Source of the DNA: JBBRNV01 sp038227435
Lineage (GTDB): Bacteria > Patescibacteriota > Minisyncoccia > Phycocordibacterales > CALRBL01
Assembly: GCA_038227435.1 (NCBI GenBank)
Contig: JBBRPW010000005.1
Coordinates: forward strand, 1-28,815
Length of the DNA stretch: 28,815 bases
Reading direction: 5' to 3'
Below the pieces are notes generated by a model. The model did not search any database. It was given only the letters and a program-made list of their open reading frames with translations, and was not told the origin of the DNA. The stretch's first letter is position 1; the number at the start of each line of letters is the position of its first letter. The translations under genes and the position numbers were made by a program. Shown in pieces: positions 16,782-23,899 of the stretch.

Positions 16782-16833
16782 TTGACACTCATGCTATAGT
16801 GTTGTTATAAATTTGAAATAGAATAATACTATT
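16782..16833 (+). promoter_or_regulatory. uvrC promoter region, overlapping candidates
   Basis: TTGACA (16782-16787) with TTATAA (16805-16810) after 17 bases is the best pair. An extended TGcTATAGT lies inside it (16792-16800). AATAAT (16822-16827) exactly six bases before the ATG could give a leaderless transcript. No uvrA/uvrB-type dyad is visible here. Confidence 0.5.
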
Positions 16834-18159
16834 ATGACAATTGAAGAATTCAAAAAGAAAACGTTAAAAAAACCCTTACCTGATTCGCCAGGTGTTTATT
16901 TTTTTAAAAAAGGAAGAGAAATTTTGTATATTGGAAAAGCAACTTCACTTAGAAGCAGAGTTCGTTCGTATTTTGCAAAAGACTTAATAAAGGTTCGATC
17001 AATGTTAATTGGCGATATGGTTTCACTTTCGAGCAATATTTCATTCGAAAAAACAAATTCTGTTTTAGAAGCTCTTATATTAGAGGCAAATTTAATTAAA
17101 CAGTATCTTCCTAAATATAATACTAAAGAAAAGGATAATAAGAGTTTTAACTTCGTTATTATTACAAACGAAAATTTTCCAAAAGTAGTAACAATGCGTG
17201 GACGAAACCTTGAGCTCGAAAAAGCTGCCGATACCATAAAAATAAAATACCAATTTGGGCCTTTCATGAACGGAATGGCGCTACAACAAGCGCAAAAAAT
17301 TATTCGTCGAATTTTTCCATACAGAGATACTTGTACACCACTAGTTGGGCGACCTTGTTTTAATGCTCAACTCGGGCTTTGTCCCGGAGTATGTGCTGGA
17401 ACTATTTCAAAGCAAGAATATGCAAATTTCATAAAGCACATTGTTCTGTTTTTTCAGGGGAAAAAAAGGGAACTTCGAAAAGTACTTAAAAAAGAGATGA
17501 ATGAATATGTGAAAGTTTTGCAATTTGAAAAAGCTCATCAAATTAAAAAACAATTATTCGCAATTGATCATATTCGTGACGTTTCGATGATGGGAGATGA
17601 ATATAAAACTGAAACTGCAGCTATAAATGATGTTGATCAAGATGATCAATCAGAAGTAGTTAAGCCATTTCGAATTGAAGCTTACGATATTGCACATACA
17701 TCAGGAAAAGATGTAGTTGGTGTTATGACGGTTATTGAAGACGGAATTCCAAAAAAAGCAGATTACAAAGTATTTAAAATTAAAGGAGGGTTTGGCAATA
17801 ATGATATTGCAAGCTTAAAAGAAGTTGTTGAGCGACGTTTAAATCATCCCGAATGGCGATTTCCCGATGTAATGTTAATTGATGGTGGAACGGGGCAATA
17901 TAATGGGATAGAAGAAGTTCTACATCAAAAGGAAATTCACATTAACGTTGATGAAGAAGCTCGGTCTATGAAATATGAAAAATCAGTGTACTTAATGTCT
18001 TTGGTTAAGAACGAAAAACACCAACCGAAGGCATTTTTAGGGCAAGAATCAATTGCTAAAAAACATAAAAAAGCGCTGCTACTTGCTAACGCTGAGGCTC
18101 ATCGATTTACCTTAACTTTTCATAGAAAGTTGCGCAGTAAAAGTATGTTTGGAAAGTAG
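16834..18159 (+). CDS. uvrC: Excinuclease ABC subunit C, shortened
   Basis: 441 aa, against about 600 for typical UvrC. It makes the dual incision around damage bound by UvrB. The GIY-YIG nuclease domain is at the N-terminus (GVY 20-22, YIG 32-34). Four cysteines, C167, C175, C183 and C187, match the cluster-binding cysteines reported for UvrC. A UVR motif (about 208-246) and the RNase H-like 5' nuclease domain (about 270-441, with LIDGGTGQ) follow. The protein ends just after the AHRFTLTFHRKLRSK segment, where the family continues into tandem helix-hairpin-helix motifs; these are missing. The TAG stop is clean, so this looks like a naturally short form. Confidence 0.95.
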   Translation: MTIEEFKKKTLKKPLPDSPGVYFFKKGREILYIGKATSLRSRVRSYFAKDLIKVRSMLIGDMVSLSSNISFEKTNSVLEALILEANLIKQYLPKYNTKEKDNKSFNFVIITNENFPKVVTMRGRNLELEKAADTIKIKYQFGPFMNGMALQQAQKIIRRIFPYRDTCTPLVGRPCFNAQLGLCPGVCAGTISKQEYANFIKHIVLFFQGKKRELRKVLKKEMNEYVKVLQFEKAHQIKKQLFAIDHIRDVSMMGDEYKTETAAINDVDQDDQSEVVKPFRIEAYDIAHTSGKDVVGVMTVIEDGIPKKADYKVFKIKGGFGNNDIASLKEVVERRLNHPEWRFPDVMLIDGGTGQYNGIEEVLHQKEIHINVDEEARSMKYEKSVYLMSLVKNEKHQPKAFLGQESIAKKHKKALLLANAEAHRFTLTFHRKLRSKSMFGK

Positions 18160-18175
18160 TTACATCTGTAATTAA

Positions 18176-18190
18176 TGATAATATATTCAT
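18176..18190 (+). promoter_or_regulatory. Extended -10 promoter of the ddl-like gene, predicted leaderless
   Basis: TG (18176-18177), one base, TAATAT (18179-18184), six bases, ATG at 18191. Confidence 0.6.
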
Positions 18191-19177
18191 ATGGATATTA
18201 AAGTAGGAGTTTTGCGTGGCGGCAATTCATTAAACAGAGATTTCTCACTACGAGGAGGGAGTCATCTTATTACTTTAATTGATCGTACTAAATTTAAACC
18301 CTTCGATATTGTTGTGTCACCAGACAATAAATGGTTAATTGAGGGTAAGGAAGTTGATCCACATAAATATTTAGATAAGCTTGATGTAATTTTTAATACA
18401 CTTTTAGACCACAGTCATGGAAACTTGATTGAAAGTTTCAATATTCCTCATACAGGATCGTCACGATTGGCATCTGCAATTGCGCAGAACAAACTCTTAA
18501 CAAAAGAGGTATTAAATACTCATAAAGTTTCTGTAAAGTTTCCAAAACATATTGAACTTATTTCTAAAGAACTTTCAAGTTCAAAAATTATTGAATTAAA
18601 TGCATCTGACATTATTAAAAAAATATCATTTCCAATTATTATTAAACCGTCACATGGTGGAACTTCACTCGGAATTACCTATGCCCAAAGCTTCCATGAA
18701 CTAACAGATGGAATTGCTCTTGCAATGCAACTCGCAGCCTCTGTTATCATTGAAGAATTTATAAAAGGAAAAGAAGTGAGTATGACCGTTATTGATAATT
18801 TTAGAGGTGAACCATTGTACGTAAGTTTGCCTGTTCATATTATGCCGGCAGCAGGAGATCAACACCTTCATATACATAGCAAATTTAATCAGACGTATAA
18901 AACTGATTCTCCAGGAAAGTTTTCTGAAAAAGAGAAAATGGAACTTTCGGAAATTGCAAAAGAAATTCATACATCGCTTGGATTAAAACATATTTCAATT
19001 TCTGATTTTATTCTCCACCCCAAAAAAGGGTTATATTTTATTGAAACTAACACTGTTCCATTGTTTCATAAAGACGGCGTTGTATATGAAGGAATTAAAG
19101 CCGCAGGCGGAAGTGAAAGGGAATTAATAAATCATTTGATTACGGACGCGCTCCTTGGAAGTCATCACTTGGTGTAA
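18191..19177 (+). CDS. D-alanine-D-alanine ligase-like ATP-grasp enzyme, divergent
   Basis: 328 aa, normal Ddl length. Ddl joins two D-alanines for peptidoglycan precursors. The ATP-grasp core is clear: IIKPSHGGTSLGI (150-162), EEFIKGKEVS (188-197), and metal ligands D272 (SDF), E285 and N287 in FIETNT. The N-terminal substrate loop is unusual: the family's HGxxGEDG is replaced by LLDHSHGNLIES, and the last motif reads NTVPLFHKDG rather than NTLPG. It may therefore be a Ddl with altered specificity or a related ligase. The context (PBP2 and MltG nearby) fits wall synthesis, although there is no direct operon link. Confidence 0.82.
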   Translation: MDIKVGVLRGGNSLNRDFSLRGGSHLITLIDRTKFKPFDIVVSPDNKWLIEGKEVDPHKYLDKLDVIFNTLLDHSHGNLIESFNIPHTGSSRLASAIAQNKLLTKEVLNTHKVSVKFPKHIELISKELSSSKIIELNASDIIKKISFPIIIKPSHGGTSLGITYAQSFHELTDGIALAMQLAASVIIEEFIKGKEVSMTVIDNFRGEPLYVSLPVHIMPAAGDQHLHIHSKFNQTYKTDSPGKFSEKEKMELSEIAKEIHTSLGLKHISISDFILHPKKGLYFIETNTVPLFHKDGVVYEGIKAAGGSERELINHLITDALLGSHHLV

Positions 19178-19203
19178 TTATATCTATCAAACTTAAACTA
19201 TAT

Positions 19204-19232
19204 AAAAAAAGTTCTAGCTTTACAACTAGAAC
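19204..19232 (-). terminator. Intrinsic terminator of the SDR gene
   Basis: Stem GTTCTAG (19211-19217) / CTAGAAC (19226-19232) with an 8-base loop. On the minus strand it is followed by seven Ts. On the plus strand it could also slow transcription from the ddl-like gene, but only CTATACCTCTTTT follows. Confidence 0.85.
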
Positions 19233-19264
19233 CTATACCTCTTTTCTGTATTTTTAAATTCAAA

Positions 19265-19969
19265 CTAAGCAGTCAGTGCGTTTTGGAAAGAAAGTCCACC
19301 GTCGACTCGTATTTCTTGACCGACGATGTAACTTGCCTCATCAGACGCTAAGAATGCAACAACATTTGCAATTTCTCGCATCAATCCGAATCGTTTAATA
19401 GGAATTCTTTTTTTGGCAGTACGAAACTTTTCTAAACCGATTCCAATATTTGGTCCAGCATTAAGGATTGCTCCAGGTGCAACTGCATTAATAAGAACCC
19501 CTCATGATGCAAGCTCAATTGCTCGAGCGCGCATGTACGATACTGCCCAACTTTTGGATGCGTCATACGCAGCATCGCCAGGAAAAGCTAAAGCAGAATG
19601 CACCGAGGTGATGAAGATGATCTTACCGCGTTTACGAGAAACCATCTTTTTAAGAACTGTTTCAGTGACAGCACGAGTACCGTTAATATTTGTTTTGACG
19701 ATACGATCGTGGTCATCTCCACAAGTAATAGCGGCATTATTAACCAAAATATCGAAACCAAAGCCTCCCAATGCAAGATCAACTTTTCTTGGGTTCGAAA
19801 TATCGAGCATAATTCGCTTGGTCGCCCAGGCGCATTTTTTTAGAGATTCGAGGTCTTTGTCGACTGCCCAAACAAGCGCACCCTCCTCAATAAATTTTCT
19901 CGAAATTTCAAGCCCGATTCCATTCGCTGCTCCCGTTACTAGGGCAACTTTTCCGATAAGTCTTTTCAT
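19265..19969 (-). pseudogene. Short-chain dehydrogenase/reductase interrupted by an in-frame TGA
   Basis: The frame from the ATG at 19969 runs 155 codons to a TGA (19502-19504), then continues in the same frame for 78 sense codons to a TAG. Both parts carry family hallmarks. The first has the NAD(P)-binding TGAANGIG, NNAA, a serine in ITSVHS and the catalytic YDASK. The second has INAVAPGAI and the C-terminal FLASDEASYIVGQEIRVDGG. The total of about 234 residues is normal for an SDR. The TGA falls between ELAS and GVLINAV, where the family often has Arg or Lys, so one C-to-T change in a CGA codon would explain it. It could be a recent nonsense mutation, a sequencing error or readthrough. An intact terminator follows and a promoter precedes. 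Confidence 0.8.
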
Positions 19970-20008
19970 TTTTTACTTGAGTTGATTGTGATGTGCTGGG
20001 TTTAAAAA

Positions 20009-20037
20009 ACAGTACAATATTTTATTGGATAGATCAA
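20009..20037 (-). promoter_or_regulatory. Promoter of the SDR gene
   Basis: On the minus strand, TTGATC (20037-20032), 17 bases, TACTGT (20014-20009). It predicts a leader of about 35 bases without a Shine-Dalgarno. Confidence 0.45.
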
Positions 20038-20042
20038 TTAAT

Positions 20043-20082
20043 AAAAAAAGACCCTCGCTACGTAAAACATAGTTCAGGTCTC
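20043..20082 (-). terminator. Intrinsic terminator of the 123-aa gene
   Basis: On the minus strand, AGACC overlapping the last codons pairs with GGTCT, with an inner CTATG/CGTAG stem, then TTTTTTTAT (+ strand As at 20043-20049). It overlaps the end of the coding region. Confidence 0.8.
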
Positions 20083-20445
20083 ATATAGCCATCTAGGCAA
20101 TTGTTTTCTTTCTGCATCCCAGAGAGTATTTTCTCGAATCGTTTGGAAATTATCGTTAAGATTAACTACAACAACGACTCCGATAAAATTTGGGTGTTTC
20201 TCGTAATGATATGCAGCGCCGGATTCAGAACTTTTAACTTGAACACGTATTCGATATCCAGTGTGATCAATCATCCACGCATCGGTGGCTTCGAAAATAT
20301 TTTCCTTTTCCGTAGCTAACTGCACTCTTTGTAACCAAGTGGGGTTATTGTTTCGATCACCCCATGCTTGAATAAATCTTTCTTCCGATAATTTGCCTCG
20401 ACGTTTTCTGGCTTGTTTAGTTATTCTTTTTCTATTCACGCTCAA
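20074..20445 (-). CDS. Small PD-(D/E)XK nuclease-like protein
   Basis: 123 aa, starting with TTG at 20445, placed five bases after AGAAAGGA (20458-20451), a full match to the extended Shine-Dalgarno; a GTG two codons later is an alternative. The N-terminus is very basic (residues 4-18), suggesting nucleic-acid binding. D55 in ATDAW, a short hairpin, then RVQVKSS (67-73; Q69, K71) and a following VVVVNL strand give the D...(E/Q)xK pattern of the PD-(D/E)XK nuclease fold, with E21 a possible further ligand. The family call is pattern recognition only; DNA cleavage is not shown. It is monocistronic, ends in TGA, has a terminator on its stop, and uses codons less AT-biased than nearby mltG. Confidence 0.6.
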   Translation of the reverse strand: MSVNRKRITKQARKRRGKLSEERFIQAWGDRNNNPTWLQRVQLATEKENIFEATDAWMIDHTGYRIRVQVKSSESGAAYHYEKHPNFIGVVVVVNLNDNFQTIRENTLWDAERKQLPRWLYET

Positions 20446-20577
20446 GATGTTCCTTTCTAAAGTACGGGCCCTGCATGTTTAATGCACAGGTTTAAAACAC
20501 CCTATTACAATTTTATTTAAATATCAAATAAAGGAAAATTCAATTAAAAGGTTGCAAACAGCATTTCTTATTTATTG

Positions 20578-20650
20578 TGGACCCTACAGGACTCGAACCT
20601 GCCACCTCCTCAGTGCAAGTGAGGCGCTCTACCAGATGAGCTAAGGGCCC
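20578..20650 (-). tRNA. tRNA-Ala (anticodon UGC)
   Basis: A 73-base cloverleaf on the minus strand. The acceptor GGGCCCT pairs with AGGGTCC, with one G-T pair; the D arm is GCTC/GAGC. The anticodon stem CCTCA/TGAGG encloses loop CTTGCAC with anticodon TGC, and the T arm is GCAGG-TTCGAGT-CCTGT. The discriminator is A, and CAA rather than CCA follows, so the CCA end must be added after transcription. Confidence 0.95.
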
Positions 20651-20659
20651 AAAACCACT

Positions 20660-20691
20660 GGAATGGCACTAATTGCTGCCGTTACTATTCC
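20660..20691 (-). other. Hairpin in the tRNA-Ala 5' leader
   Basis: On the minus strand GGAAT...ATTCC (20691-20687 / 20664-20660) plus GGCA/TGCC make a nine-pair stem broken by a 6-base bulge, ending nine bases before the mature tRNA 5' end. It could be a processing signal or the tail of mltG. Confidence 0.4.
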
Positions 20692-20705
20692 AAATGAGTT
20701 TTCAT

Positions 20706-20734
20706 ACTATACGAAAAAAAGCTCAAAATCGCAA
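20706..20734 (-). promoter_or_regulatory. tRNA-Ala promoter
   Basis: On the minus strand, TTGCGA (20734-20729), 17 bases, TATAGT (20711-20706). It lies between the mltG stop and the tRNA and gives a leader of about 50 bases. Confidence 0.6.
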
Positions 20735-20769
20735 GTATTATAAATCGATACCGTCTAATATATAGAGCG

Positions 20770-21657
20770 TTATTTCAAATACTGTTCAATTTTAGCCACA
20801 TGCTCCTTGTATGTTTTTGAAGTATGGATATTTCTACTGCTATCATGGAAATAAAATACCTTGTCGGTCTTAATTGGATTGTACGCGGCCTCAATTGCGG
20901 CAATCCCTGGATTAGCAATTGCAGAAGGTGGAAGACCTTTATTTTTATATGTATTGTATGGAGAAACAATTTTCTTATCTTTCGGTACAACTTGTGGCCA
21001 CCATCCAGCTTCATCAGTCCCTTTGGCGTACTGAAGTGTTGCGTCAAGATCTAAACTCATTCCATTAAACAATCGGTTCCAAATTATCCCAGAAATGATT
21101 TTCATATCATTTTTTCCAGCAGCTTCGCGTTGAATTAAAGATGCAATCTTAACCACTGTTTCAATATTGATTTTATTTTTTAATGAAGCGAGATGCTTGG
21201 CTGCTTCTGCTTCAGTTGGCTTTACACTTTCATCAAAATTCTTAAGCATTACATTTCTAACTTCAACACCAGATGCATCGATTGGTAAAAAGTATGTGTC
21301 AGGAAAATAAAAACCTTCAAGTTTTGCATCTAAAAACTGAGTACGGTCGGTAGGAGACCAGGCCAATACTTTTTCATAGATATTTGCCACCTCTTCCTTA
21401 CGTAGTCCCTCTGGAATCCGTACATATTTCATATAAGGGTTTGCGAGGTTTTGATAGAGTTTAAGAACACCTAGTGTTCGTCCTAAAATTTCTTCCGCAC
21501 GGCTTATAAAGCTTGGAAATTGACTGGCGGTAATTGAAATAGCAGGAATAATACCAATCACAAAGGCAACAATAAGAGTAATTCCAAATTTTTTCATCCC
21601 CGACATCTTTGTAGGTGTCGAAGGATGATTTTGTGGTGTACTTGAATTAGAACTCAT
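20770..21657 (-). CDS. mltG: Endolytic murein transglycosylase MltG-like
   Basis: 295 aa. A polar N-terminus and one membrane helix (about 24-45) lead to the YceG/MltG domain. The catalytic glutamate is E178 in IASLIQREAAG. The family motifs LDATLQY (204-210) and SPYNTYKNKGLPPSAIANPG (232-251) are intact. It cleaves nascent glycan strands at the membrane and so terminates chain growth. The LysM-like N-terminal subdomain is short, represented by VRIPEGLRKEEVANIYEK. It is divergent from the ECF sigma gene across 144 bases. No Shine-Dalgarno is visible; a CATACT hexamer lies seven bases upstream of the ATG. Confidence 0.93.
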   Translation of the reverse strand: MSSNSSTPQNHPSTPTKMSGMKKFGITLIVAFVIGIIPAISITASQFPSFISRAEEILGRTLGVLKLYQNLANPYMKYVRIPEGLRKEEVANIYEKVLAWSPTDRTQFLDAKLEGFYFPDTYFLPIDASGVEVRNVMLKNFDESVKPTEAEAAKHLASLKNKINIETVVKIASLIQREAAGKNDMKIISGIIWNRLFNGMSLDLDATLQYAKGTDEAGWWPQVVPKDKKIVSPYNTYKNKGLPPSAIANPGIAAIEAAYNPIKTDKVFYFHDSSRNIHTSKTYKEHVAKIEQYLK

Positions 21658-21801
21658 AGAGCGTAGTATGTATATAGCCTACCGTTACCTGACCAATATG
21701 ACAAGGGTTTTTAAGCAATCAAATCTGTTTTTTCCGAAATACCCCATATTTTAAAACATTGCAATTATTGTCAGATTTAGGTATGCCTTACGTCAACATA
21801 T

Positions 21802-22344
21802 ATGTCAGCCAAACCCCATAAAGATCATATTGGAAAGCTCTACGAGGAGCATTCTGACGCCATATTTCGATACATCTTTTTTAAGATTTCAGATCGAGAA
21901 AAGGCCCTTGACATCACTCACGATACTTTCGTTAAAGTCTGGGACTCAATGTCCGGCGGTACTGTCATAGATAACCACAAAGCGTATCTATATAGAACAG
22001 CCGAAAGACTTGTAATCGATTGGTATCGAAAAAAGAAGAGCTTGTCCTTAGACTCGCTTCAAGAAGATGGGTTTGATGTAGGAGTCGATTCAACTGCCGA
22101 AATGGCGGAAAAAATTGATGCTGAAGTCGTAACTGAACTCATTAAGGAATTAGAGGACGATTATAAAAACGTTATTATCCTAAGATATCTTGAAGAAATG
22201 TCCGTAAAAGATATTGCTCTTGCACTGGGTGAAAAAGAAAATACCATTTCCGTTCGTATTTACAGAGCGCTTGAAAAGTTAAGGATAATTCTTGATACGC
22301 AAGAAAAAAGGGGAATTGAAGGATCACAACGAATCAAAAAATAA
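21802..22344 (+). CDS. ECF-type RNA polymerase sigma factor
   Basis: 180 aa. Region 2 covers about 10-80, including the DITHDTFVKVWDS core-binding part and LYRTAERLVIDWYRKKK for -10 recognition. Region 4 covers about 113-160 with a helix-turn-helix (MSVKDIALALGEKENTISVRIYRALEKLR). No region 1 or 3 is present, as in group 4 sigma factors. Five bases separate its stop from the next gene, a DUF5667-type single-pass membrane protein likely to be its partner. The start is TATATG without a Shine-Dalgarno. The upstream GTATGCCTTACGTC could be an ECF-type promoter, but that is a guess. Confidence 0.92.
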   Translation: MSAKPHKDHIGKLYEEHSDAIFRYIFFKISDREKALDITHDTFVKVWDSMSGGTVIDNHKAYLYRTAERLVIDWYRKKKSLSLDSLQEDGFDVGVDSTAEMAEKIDAEVVTELIKELEDDYKNVIILRYLEEMSVKDIALALGEKENTISVRIYRALEKLRIILDTQEKRGIEGSQRIKK

Positions 22345-22349
22345 ATTAT

Positions 22350-23882
22350 ATGAGCAAGCAAGAAGAACATCTATATAGCCACCCACATATTCAGCACTTT
22401 ATTAAGAAGGCTGAAAGTGTACGGATGACACGCCATGAAAAAAGATTGGTGTTTAATGCGATTACCCGAAAAGTTAATCTTCTTGAAAATGCTCAGAAAA
22501 TTTCACAAACAAGCTTTATCTCGAAAGCTACTGAAACTTTAAATAATGCATTAGGTAAAAAAACTTTTGGTCATAATTCTCTAGTCTCTGTTTGGGGTTT
22601 TATTTCACATAATTCAAAGCGAACAGTTGCCGCTGGAGTTGTAATTATGCTTGCGCTCGCAAGTTTTGGTACCACATATGCTGCTGAAAATGCATTACCC
22701 GGCGATGTTTTATACGGGGTTAAAATTAATGTAAACGAAGAAGTAAAATCATTTGTTGCTGTAGGTGACGATGCAAAAGCTAAGGTTGCAGTTTCGCTCG
22801 CTAAAAAACGACTAGAAGAGGCAGAAGCCCTTTCAGCCACTGGAAAATTAAATGCGAATACTCAATCTATAATTAAAGACAATTTTAAAAAACACACTGA
22901 AACGATTAAGCAAAAAGTTAATTCATTAAAAGTTCAGAAAAACAACGACGCCATTGACGATGTTGTTTCTAGTCTGGCTTCAGGAATTAAAGCTCATGAA
23001 AGCATCCTAACCTCTATTAAAAGTAGTACAAACAAAGATACAGGAGAGCAAATTGACCAACTTATTGATTCTGTAAAAAATGATGTAACGGAAAACATTA
23101 TTCCATCTATTTCAAATGATAATCATAGTGATCTAGTTGTTAATGAAGTAGACGTTAAAAATTTAGAGGATTCAAAAAAAGATCTAACAAGTAAAACTGG
23201 TACAACAACTGTAAGCACTACTCTAAATGATTCTAAGTCGACTACTACTTTAATCGGAATAAATGCTACTTCAACTTCAGTGCCTACTAGTTCTGATGTA
23301 AATACAACGTCTGTTACAGTACCCGGTAATTCAGTGATTGTTGATTTCGTTTCTAACGAATCAAAGAAAACTAATTCAGATTTAAATTTAAAAAATGTAG
23401 CAAATAGTACAACAACGAATAATAATGTTGATATTTTGCTCGATGCTATTTCAAATGGAGCAACTACAACAAAGAGTACCAGCACAATTTCGATTGAAAA
23501 TCAAAAAAATTCAAATGTTAATAAAATAAAACAGGATTTAAAAACTATAACAACAATTAGTTCACAAAAATCAAATATTTCACAAGGAGAACTTGAAGTT
23601 AAACAAAAAGCTGTACTAAGTATTATTACCGACGTAAAAATTTCAACAAACGAAGCATCTTTAAGTGGAGATCAATCACTTCTTACTCAAAATGCAGAAG
23701 AGAAACTTAAGCAAGCCCAAGTAAAAATTAACGAGGCAAAAGACTTTCTTAATAAAAAAATGTATAGAGAAGCCCTTGAATCATTTGCTCAAGCTAAGTC
23801 ACTAGCACTCGAGGCACAGACATTTGCTCAAGTTCATTCTGACGCTCCAAGCGAAGTTATTAATTTGCTTAAAGCTAAATAG
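22350..23882 (+). CDS. DUF5667-like single-pass membrane protein, possible anti-sigma factor
   Basis: 510 aa. Residues 1-90 are charged and predicted cytoplasmic, 92-112 form one membrane helix, and 113 to about 225 match the DUF5667 pattern (ALPGDVLYGVKINVNEEVKS followed by helices rich in Lys, Glu and Ala). About 280-390 is a Ser/Thr/Asn/Val low-complexity stretch, and about 395-510 is alpha-helical, probably coiled-coil, with KLKQAQVKINEAKDFLNKK. Placement straight after an ECF sigma gene and the in-membrane-out topology suggest that the N-terminal 90 residues hold the sigma factor while the outer part senses the envelope. This role is inferred; no known anti-sigma motif was identified. 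Confidence 0.75.
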   Translation: MSKQEEHLYSHPHIQHFIKKAESVRMTRHEKRLVFNAITRKVNLLENAQKISQTSFISKATETLNNALGKKTFGHNSLVSVWGFISHNSKRTVAAGVVIMLALASFGTTYAAENALPGDVLYGVKINVNEEVKSFVAVGDDAKAKVAVSLAKKRLEEAEALSATGKLNANTQSIIKDNFKKHTETIKQKVNSLKVQKNNDAIDDVVSSLASGIKAHESILTSIKSSTNKDTGEQIDQLIDSVKNDVTENIIPSISNDNHSDLVVNEVDVKNLEDSKKDLTSKTGTTTVSTTLNDSKSTTTLIGINATSTSVPTSSDVNTTSVTVPGNSVIVDFVSNESKKTNSDLNLKNVANSTTTNNNVDILLDAISNGATTTKSTSTISIENQKNSNVNKIKQDLKTITTISSQKSNISQGELEVKQKAVLSIITDVKISTNEASLSGDQSLLTQNAEEKLKQAQVKINEAKDFLNKKMYREALESFAQAKSLALEAQTFAQVHSDAPSEVINLLKAK

Positions 23883-23899
23883 TCTCATAAAATTAGTTG
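23865..23899 (+). promoter_or_regulatory. Promoter of the Glc6P dehydrogenase gene
   Basis: TTGCTT (23865-23870) inside the end of the preceding gene, 17 bases, TAAAAT (23888-23893), six bases, ATG at 23900. It is again compatible with a leaderless mRNA, although no TG extension is present. Confidence 0.5.

Noticed and set aside
16782..16800. TTGACA paired with TATAGT upstream of uvrC
   Set aside because: Only seven bases separate them, too close for one promoter; TTGACA fits TTATAA at 17 bases instead.
19502..19504. TGA as glycine (code 25, as in Gracilibacteria/SR1) or as selenocysteine
   Set aside because: Long genes such as uvrA and uvrB contain no in-frame TGA and three genes end in TGA. 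No convincing SECIS-like hairpin follows, and SDR enzymes have no catalytic residue at this position.
19413..19985. 190-codon plus-strand frame opposite the SDR gene
   Set aside because: The minus strand carries conserved SDR motifs on both sides of the TGA, with a promoter and terminator; the plus frame matches no family.
23123..23485. Ser/Thr/Val-rich stretch of the DUF5667 gene as a tandem repeat or CRISPR-like array
   Set aside because: Bias is at the amino-acid level without a fixed repeat unit; no direct repeats with regular spacers were seen anywhere in the window.
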